Of a stretch of 64,000 nt of DNA, positions 58,701 through 64,000 are shown piece after piece (the first letter of the stretch is position 1; every line of letters starts with the position of its first letter). The stretch comes from Ephydatia muelleri. Lineage: Eukaryota; Porifera; Demospongiae; Spongillida; Spongillidae. Location: NCBI GenBank assembly GCA_013339895.1, contig JABACO010000020.1, forward strand, positions 5,240,542-5,304,541, in the 5' to 3' direction. Below the pieces are notes generated by a model. The model was not told where the DNA came from and searched no databases. It saw only the letters and a program-made list of their open reading frames with translations. The translations under genes and the position numbers were made by a program.

Positions 58701-61095
58701 ACATACATGTATGCACGAACACATACATGTATGTATGAACACACACATGCATGCATGAACACATACATGTATGCATGAACACATACATGTATGCATGAAC
58801 ACATACATGTATGCACGAACACATACATGTATGCACGAACACATACATGTATGTATGAACACACACATGCATGCATGAACACATACATGTATGCATGAAC
58901 ACATACATGTATGCACGAACACATACATGTATGCACGAACACATACATGTATGCATGAACACATACATGTATGCATGAACATATACATGTATGCATGAAC
59001 ACATACATGTACATGTATGCTGAACACATACATGCATGCATGAACACACATGTATGCATGAACACACATGTATGCATAACACATACATGCATGCATGAAC
59101 ACACATGTATGCATGAACACATACATGTATGCATGAACACACATGTATGCATGAACACATACATGCATCCATGAACACACACATCATGCATGAACACAAG
59201 CATACGAACACATGCACACACTTGTACGTACAATCACGTGATGCACAATACAAACTTGCACCCAAAACATGCATTCATTCAAACCCATACCAGCACACAT
59301 ACATGTAGTACTTGCACATATACGAATTCACAAATGTGCACAATTGCACACAGATACACACATAAACCCAAACACACACAAACATCACACACATAAGCAT
59401 GCACATTAACACATGCACACACCACACACACACCACACACACACACCACACACCACACACACACACCACACACACCACACACACACCACACACACACACC
59501 ACATCACACATACATATACACCACATACCACACACACACACGCCACACACACCACAACATACAACCACACAGACACACACCACACCACACACACACACAC
59601 CACACACACACACCACACACACGCCACACACATGCCACACACATACCATACCACACCACACACACAAACACACACGCACACACACACACACCACATACCT
59701 TTCCTTCCTCTTCTGCTGCCGTCGCCATCTTCATGTACACCCTCGTCCCATCAGTGCCAGTGACAGAAACGTGAGGGCAGGCGGGTGCCCTGGTGAGGAC
59801 CCTCCCACCTCCACCCTCCCCAAGCCCACCCCGCTGAGAGGCTCGCGGGACCCGAGCAACGGTTGTGTCCACAGGCTCCTCGGCAGACTCCACTACTCGA
59901 GGACGTTTGGGTCTGGAAACTGGGGGGTCGGGATGAGTACCTTCCCCTTGAGAGGCTCCACCCTCTCCTAGTGGCGGTGGTGCTGGGGATTCTACCAAGT
60001 CCACCTCCATCCTGTGGTAATGTTCCTCCATGTCTCTCAGCTCACGTTCCAGAGGTGACACACTCCCTACTTCTTCTCCTCCTTCCACTCCTGCTGCCAG
60101 CTCGTCCCAATCCTCCGACGCATTCCCACCACACCCCTTATGGCGGTCCAAAGCCACGCCTCCCTTCCTCAGCCAGTCTGAGACCTTTGTTTTGAGGCAC
60201 GAAGGAGCCATCGTCCCAAAGGTACTCCGTTCCTCCATCCTGTCTCTTCTAGGAGTCTCCTCCCCAGCCATGCCGCTCACATTGGGGAGGGAGGGTGGAG
60301 AAGGGGTGGGGTCAAGGGAGTAGGGCGATGGGGAGCGCACGTAGCCATGAGGGTGCGGAGACGAGGGAGGCAGCTCGAGGCCCGGTGCGTTACCCACATC
60401 ATGGAGGACTGGTCTGGCTTTGTCGCGACATGGTGTATTGTCCAGGAGTCTCCTGGCTGACAGCTGGCTGCCCTTTGGACCAACACTGTGGCTGCTCAGC
60501 TGCCGCTCGCACGAGCTTACTGGAGTGGACTGTGATCCCTTTGGTCGCGCGGAAAGTGGAGTGGATGGGCTACTACCAGAGACAAGTGCATGGTGGGGTG
60601 TCTTGTCAATGGAGCCTTTACATGTTGGGGGAAATGTTGCCTGTGTCAAATAGCGTGGCATGATTTGCATCCCACCCTATCCATCCCACACCTCTCTCCT
60701 TCTCTCTACCCTGCCCCACACACACTCCGACTACAGTATCCCTCTATCCCTTTGGTTTCTGACACAACTGCGCAACTACTTCTAGGTCATTCACACATTC
60801 CCCCCCCCCCCCCCCCCCCGTCGTCCTTATTAGACCTCACCTGGGGAGTCTAAATTGAGCAGCGGCAGAGGAGTATTCTCAGAGGGTCTCTTCCTGCTTC
60901 CTGGAGTAAGTAAGGGGCTGGACAGTTCGAGCGCTCGACGGGGACGAGGATGGTCCGATATTTCTAAAAAGTTTTTATGACAAACATGTGGAAGAAAAGG
61001 GTATTATCATCGCAAAGACTTATTCCTGCCTCACCATCTTCCATTTCTCGCATCAACTCCAGCTCGTCCTCGTATAACTGATCGAAGTCTTCCAT
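51708..61095 (-). CDS. CHTF18: CHTF18, large subunit of the Ctf18-RFC clamp loader (3' end incomplete)
   Basis: With RFC2-5, DCC1 and CTF8, the protein loads PCNA for cohesion and fork stability. Exons: 61095-61035, 60963-60841, 60615-59699, 57239-57171, 57106-57054, 56720-56579, 56432-56256, 55944-55912, 55840-55743, 55056-54933, 53337-53289, 52881-52821, 52717-52624, then 51984-51884 and 51825-51708. The first thirteen keep phase with AG/GT borders (about 667 codons). Motifs: start [55 protein letters not shown]; Walker [30 protein letters not shown]; Walker [14 protein letters not shown]; sensor 1 [22 protein letters not shown]. Exon 14 has frame shifts (ALCEKSD and [11 protein letters not shown] in different frames); exon 15 encodes [20 protein letters not shown]. 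The last part of the family protein is not found. Confidence 0.92.
53072..53288 (-). repeat. 30-bp minisatellite repeating the donor side of the 49-nt CHTF18 exon
   Basis: About seven 30-bp units (minus strand ggttagtgatggatgggtgg...) directly follow the exon end at 53289. Each unit copies the exon's donor, GGTTAGTGATGG. If a later donor were used, the codon across the junction would be followed at once by TAG. Confidence 0.93.
53329..53690 (-). repeat. 45-bp minisatellite repeating the acceptor and first bases of the 49-nt CHTF18 exon
   Basis: On the minus strand each full unit ends CTGCAG|GCTGCAATT, identical to the real acceptor and the first nine exon bases. GCTGCAATT occurs at the real site (53329-53337) and at 53374, 53419, 53526, 53607 and 53642 (left coordinates). 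The nearest two decoys lie exactly 45 and 90 nt upstream and would add 15 or 30 open codons in frame. Shorter units lacking the exon bases are mixed in. Confidence 0.93.
53818..54420. mobile_element. Possible hAT-like non-autonomous element
   Basis: Begins cagtagcgaatctagggg and contains ggggtttaaacccccctac, a pattern common at hAT element ends. It closes with ctccctagaccctccccctt. The right terminus does not clearly mirror the left, so the call is tentative. It lies in CHTF18 intron 10. Confidence 0.35.
54505..54755. repeat. 39-bp minisatellite in CHTF18 intron 10
   Basis: Six copies of a unit starting actacctgcaacccctccat and containing cacacatgtgagagatgt. As 39 is a multiple of 3, the frames through it stay open; they are not genes. 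Confidence 0.95.
55070..55285. repeat. Purine-rich minisatellite, about 20-bp unit
   Basis: Imperfect copies of gcatgaagggagggggtgtg, immediately upstream (minus strand) of CHTF18 exon 10. They resemble the acceptor region (ccccttcag) without copying the AG. Confidence 0.9.
55495..55742. repeat. (CA)n/(CGCA)n microsatellite next to the CHTF18 Walker A exon
   Basis: CA repeats with CG interruptions end directly at the donor of exon 9, whose intron starts gtgtgtgtg. Frames are artefacts. Confidence 0.95.
56831..57070 (-). repeat. 40-bp minisatellite repeating the 3' end and donor of CHTF18 exon 5
   Basis: Exactly six 40-bp units (56831, 56871, 56911, 56951, 56991, 57031). On the minus strand each holds the last 17 exon bases CTGCAATCTCTCCAAGG followed by GTAGGC, the donor used by exon 5 at 57054. 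A ttcttag precedes each copied exon tail, so each unit also looks like a 22-nt micro-exon. Confidence 0.93.
57490..59190. repeat. 1.7-kb array of a 20-bp minisatellite in CHTF18 intron 3
   Basis: About 85 copies of gaacacatacatgtatgcat, with variants (acacatgt, gcatgcat, gcacgaac). Each unit contains the palindromes acatgt and atgcat. All three minus-strand frames are open for 570-597 codons, only because the unit lacks stops and 20 is not a multiple of 3. It lies between exon 4 (57239) and exon 3 (59699). Confidence 0.97.
59400..59698. repeat. (CACAC/CCACA)n repeat
   Basis: CA-rich simple sequence that runs up to the donor of CHTF18 exon 3. The long minus-strand frame over 59699-60615 is the real exon; the part below 59699 is not. 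Confidence 0.9.
60801..60819. repeat. Poly-C run in CHTF18 intron 2
   Basis: About 19 consecutive C, in the short intron between exon 2 and exon 3. Confidence 0.95.
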
Positions 61096-61342
61096 GACAC
61101 GTACCAGAAGAGATGGATGCTATACTAAAATTTGGGTGTCTCGATTTCCCGCGTTTGCACTTCGAATAATACCAAATAATTCGCAACGTAATTAGCGCTG
61201 TACTTCCGTTATCATGCACGTACTGTTTCACTGGTGTACACATTAAATTTGGTATAGCACCAACACATAGATTCACGTGTACTGTCGAATGCTGCAGAGG
61301 AAGCCCTCTGTGTAGAAGAACACCATGCTGCGACCTCGTCAT

Positions 61343-61423
61343 ATTGGGCGGGCCTCAGTGCGTGTCCTCATTGGGCGGGCCTCAGTGCCTGTCCTCATTG
61401 GGCGGGCCTCAGTGCGTGTCCTC
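61343..61423 (-). promoter_or_regulatory. Triplicated CCAAT/GC-box unit upstream of CHTF18
   Basis: Three tandem 27-bp units (61343-61369, 61370-61396, 61397-61423). Each begins attgggcgggcc on the plus strand, that is ggcccgcccaat on the minus strand, combining a CCAAT box and a GC box. They lie about 250-330 bp upstream of the CHTF18 ATG and in its orientation, a usual place for a TATA-less housekeeping promoter. The regulatory role is inferred from motif and position. Confidence 0.55.
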
Positions 61424-62081
61424 ATATGAACAAGGATAACGTAGCTCAGTATAGAGGTGCTGTTCAATCAAATAATAGCTGCAGTTGGAGACTCACTGCT
61501 GGTGATGCTGCATGCATGGCCAAACTGTGGCTTGTGTTGCGTGGCAATCTCTGCAGCTGGGCCTTCATCAGTTGCTACATTTAAGCTGCATAGCTCAGTG
61601 AGAGGTCTTGGTCAACGTTGGCTTCTCACTTGAAATAATAATCATTCATGAAAGATTGTTTAATTAAACGGACAGCTCGTTTACTAGCCACAAGGAAATT
61701 TTGTTGATGATGGAACAACAATCTGTCGGTTAGTGAGTGGTTCATTGTACCTTCGATATACACTCTATGTACATGGTTATCGAGTGATGTCACGCTCTCT
61801 CTACGTGTACAGAGAGATAATATATTAGATAATCTCTGACATTTAGATATGCAGCCTGTCTTATTTACGGTTTGAAAACAGCGCATACAGACCGCGCGTG
61901 TTCATAAGCGAGGCCGTACGGCATTATGCAGTGCAGGTTTATAGCTCAGTAGCGGACCTTCATTTCGAAGAAGGCGAGTAAATGAAAAAGGCCTTCCCCC
62001 TCCTCCCCCTCCCCCTTATGGATATTGGTGAGGATTTGAACGGTTAGAGATTTATAACCGATCAAATCGCCCGACCAGAAT

Positions 62082-62136
<55 letters not shown>

Positions 62137-62704
62137 CACGCACACGCACGCACGCACACGCACACGCACACACAACACACACACACACACACACACACAT
62201 ACACACGAAAGAACGCACAGAAACACAATGCACGCATGCATAGAAAAACAATTAACAAATGTGCTATGGCAAGCGCTGTAAACAGGCACCACACACATGT
62301 ACACATCCTTTGCCGAACATCAACAAAACTCAATCTGCAATACATGCAATAGTCTCTGCAATACTCCAGCGAATGCTGCGGTTTCTAAGTCATCAGAAGC
62401 TGATAAATGGACAACAACCACATTGTTGCCCTCCACCATTTTATTTGCCGTATTCTTTTCGAGTCAAATGCCCGTCCTTAGTCCCACGATCCAATTAGTT
62501 GTATCAAATCCCTAATTTTTTTTTTTTTTGGGGGGGGGACAGTCTCATTTGCACATGGATCCACTATTCGTCATGGCCAACTGTGTCACTACAAGTGTTT
62601 TCCAAAAAAATGTGCGAAATTAACTTCATTTAATTTCGTGTGTTTGATGTTCTATTATGTTGTTTTTACACACTGTAATACCTGTATTGTTATTTTTTTG
62701 GCAG
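61424..62704. other. Intergenic between CHTF18 and the CH-domain gene
   Basis: No exon recognised, although the first exon of the CH-domain gene must lie here or in an intron upstream of 62705. It contains a pyrimidine-rich tract (61990-62025), the (ACGC)n repeat and a T/G homopolymer pair at 62514-62538. Confidence 0.45.
62080..62205. repeat. (CACG)n and (CA)n microsatellite
   Basis: About 14 CACG units (62081-62138), then CA-rich sequence to 62202. Alternating purine-pyrimidine with CG steps is a typical Z-DNA-prone composition. Frames are artefacts. Confidence 0.95.
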
Positions 62705-63605
62705 GATTGTTTAAAGAAGAAGATACAATTCAATCAGTATGTACATTAATTCGTTCCTGCTATTTAGTAATAAAGACTAATCATTATGCCAACTGATACA
62801 CCTTAGCTGCATGTATTTTGCCAATTATGTAAATCACAATAATAATTCTGTGTAACTTAATTGAATGTAATGTTATTAATTTTCGGTTAGCAAATCATGA
62901 TCAACAGGAAGTTGCATTGTTTTTTATTATAGTACAGAATGTATTGTAGTATGTTGATCAAATAAATATAATCTCCAAGCCAGCTAACATAATTAAATTC
63001 TCAATATTGTATACACTATTGGTTATCTCAACACTTTTCGTCATTTTCAGACTTACATTCAGTGGATGAACCAGCAACTGAAAACGCAACACAAAACTTG
63101 GCAGGAAATCAAGGCCTCATTACAGGATGCAGTTAGCGTCATCCAAGCACTAGAAGTGAGTCTCATAACTCTTTACTCACATTGGGCTTCTGAAATGGTT
63201 AGATTACTACTAAAGTACATGCACACTTAACAACTTCTAATCCTCACAGCCTTTCATTTGGTTGGGACACACATGATTTCTACAGTTTTCACTTTCTATT
63301 CTGCTGCAACTATGTGTTCACACTCTACAATTCAGAATGCAGCAGGCGTGAGATGTTCTCCTAAATACAGCTGCAACCCTCGCTTTAGCATACAGCGCGT
63401 TGAGAACTGGATGGTGGCATGTACTTTCATGAAAAACATTGGAGTTGACGTCAATGGATTCAAACCAGATGGTTAGAAATATTTTTTTGGTATGTGAAAT
63501 TGTCTCACGTTACTTTTGCACGTAGAATTGGCCAGTGGCTCTGACTCCGCTATATGCAACATGTTCAGAAGTATTCTCAAGTGGCAACAATTAAGTGTCA
63601 AATAA
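62705..63605 (+). CDS. Single calponin-homology-domain protein (5' exon not found)
   Basis: Four exons with AG/GT borders and consistent phase: 62705-62736, 63051-63155, 63336-63471, 63526-63605 (TAA). They encode LFKEEDTIQS, then TYIQWMNQQLKTQHKTWQEI and LQDAVSVIQALE, then NPRFSIQRVENWMVACTFMK and NIGVDVNGFKPD, then ELASGSDSAICNMFRSILKW and QQLSVK. This is a complete calponin-homology fold: helix with the WMN core, LQDAV(S)VIQALE, VENW-type helix, and the final ILKW. CH domains bind actin, microtubules or signalling partners; the spacing recalls neuron-navigator CH domains, but no other domain follows. About 118 residues are visible; a start exon must precede 62705. Confidence 0.75.
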
Positions 63606-64000
63606 TATTTGTATGTCTTTTTCTATGTGTAGCAATATTTTGGCTGAACCACTACCTTCATAGACATGGGCATGCTCGCTCTTTGAAATATAGATATACA
63701 GTACAATGCATCACTAGTCCTTTACTCTGAATTTTTATTAGTACAATTTTTCTACACATATTATATAAACACACAACAATGAATTTAACTTTTAAATGAT
63801 TACATATAAACATGAGTATATAAATGGGACAGTGTCCAGCAAAACCACACTTCTGGGTAGTTTTTCAAGTTTTCACATTTTTTGATTTTCCGTGAACTCC
63901 AAAGAGCTTCTATCAAATGGTCCTTACGCATCCTAAATTGGACTATCTGTCATAAAGTTATTAGGCACTGAATATATAATTACCCATACTTTCAATTCGA
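63606..64000. other. 3' flank of the CH-domain gene
   Basis: Non-coding to the window end. Nothing recognised. Confidence 0.4.

Noticed and set aside
57461..59274. Three overlapping minus-strand open frames of 570-597 codons
   Set aside because: They are the three frames of a stop-free 20-bp tandem repeat. The inferred proteins are Cys-His-Met-Val repeats with no domain, and the array lies in a CHTF18 intron.

Overview
This is a metazoan genomic scaffold. The genes carry GT-AG introns, the intergenic DNA is AT-rich and full of simple repeats, and there are three N gaps (1430-2429, 29252-30251, 50436-50535). Beta-helix repeat proteins of the polymorphic-membrane-protein type sit beside multipass proteins with a GVLCGxC cysteine motif. 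That pairing is familiar from sponges, so a demosponge is my best guess (inference, not proven). Six-frame translation is misleading here, because most long open frames are minisatellites or N runs. I built the gene models by hand from splice sites, reading phase and protein-family motifs.

Layout. 0-10 kb: gaps, a decayed transposase-like gene (3.76-6.5 kb) and Ty3/gypsy relics (6.7-9.65 kb). 10.3-17.7 kb, minus: 18 phase-consistent exons of a Strawberry notch (SBNO) helicase, whose C-terminal half is not in the window. 19.7-21.4 kb, plus: an intact multipass membrane protein. 22-26 kb: a MITE, a polypyrimidine satellite and a broken beta-helix gene ending in a 152-bp palindrome. 26.5-29 kb: an integrase relic and nothing else recognised. 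30.3-32 kb, minus: a broken gene of a transposon-like family. 32.9-34.5 kb, plus: a complete, very compact CtIP/Sae2 (RBBP8) gene in six exons. 34.9-36.45 kb, minus: a small three-exon gene of unknown function. 37.3-39.55 kb: a satellite with a unit of about 150 bp. 40.4-41 kb: a dead reverse transcriptase. 41-50.4 kb: a rearranged, decayed second copy of 14.5-26 kb, with fragments of SBNO, the membrane protein (now a pseudogene), the polypyrimidine repeat and the beta-helix gene. 51.7-61.1 kb, minus: CHTF18, the large subunit of the alternative clamp loader, with introns packed with minisatellites. 62.7-63.6 kb, plus: a small gene encoding one calponin-homology domain.

Functional links. CHTF18 (PCNA loading, cohesion) and CtIP (DNA end resection) are both genome-maintenance genes, but nothing here shows they are co-regulated. 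The most unusual features are: minisatellites in CHTF18 that copy exon-intron junctions, with one 49-nt exon flanked by such arrays on both sides; a CtIP of about 283 residues whose conserved C-terminal CDK site is missing; an 815-bp foldback element whose empty site is preserved in the second copy of the locus; and the large duplication itself.
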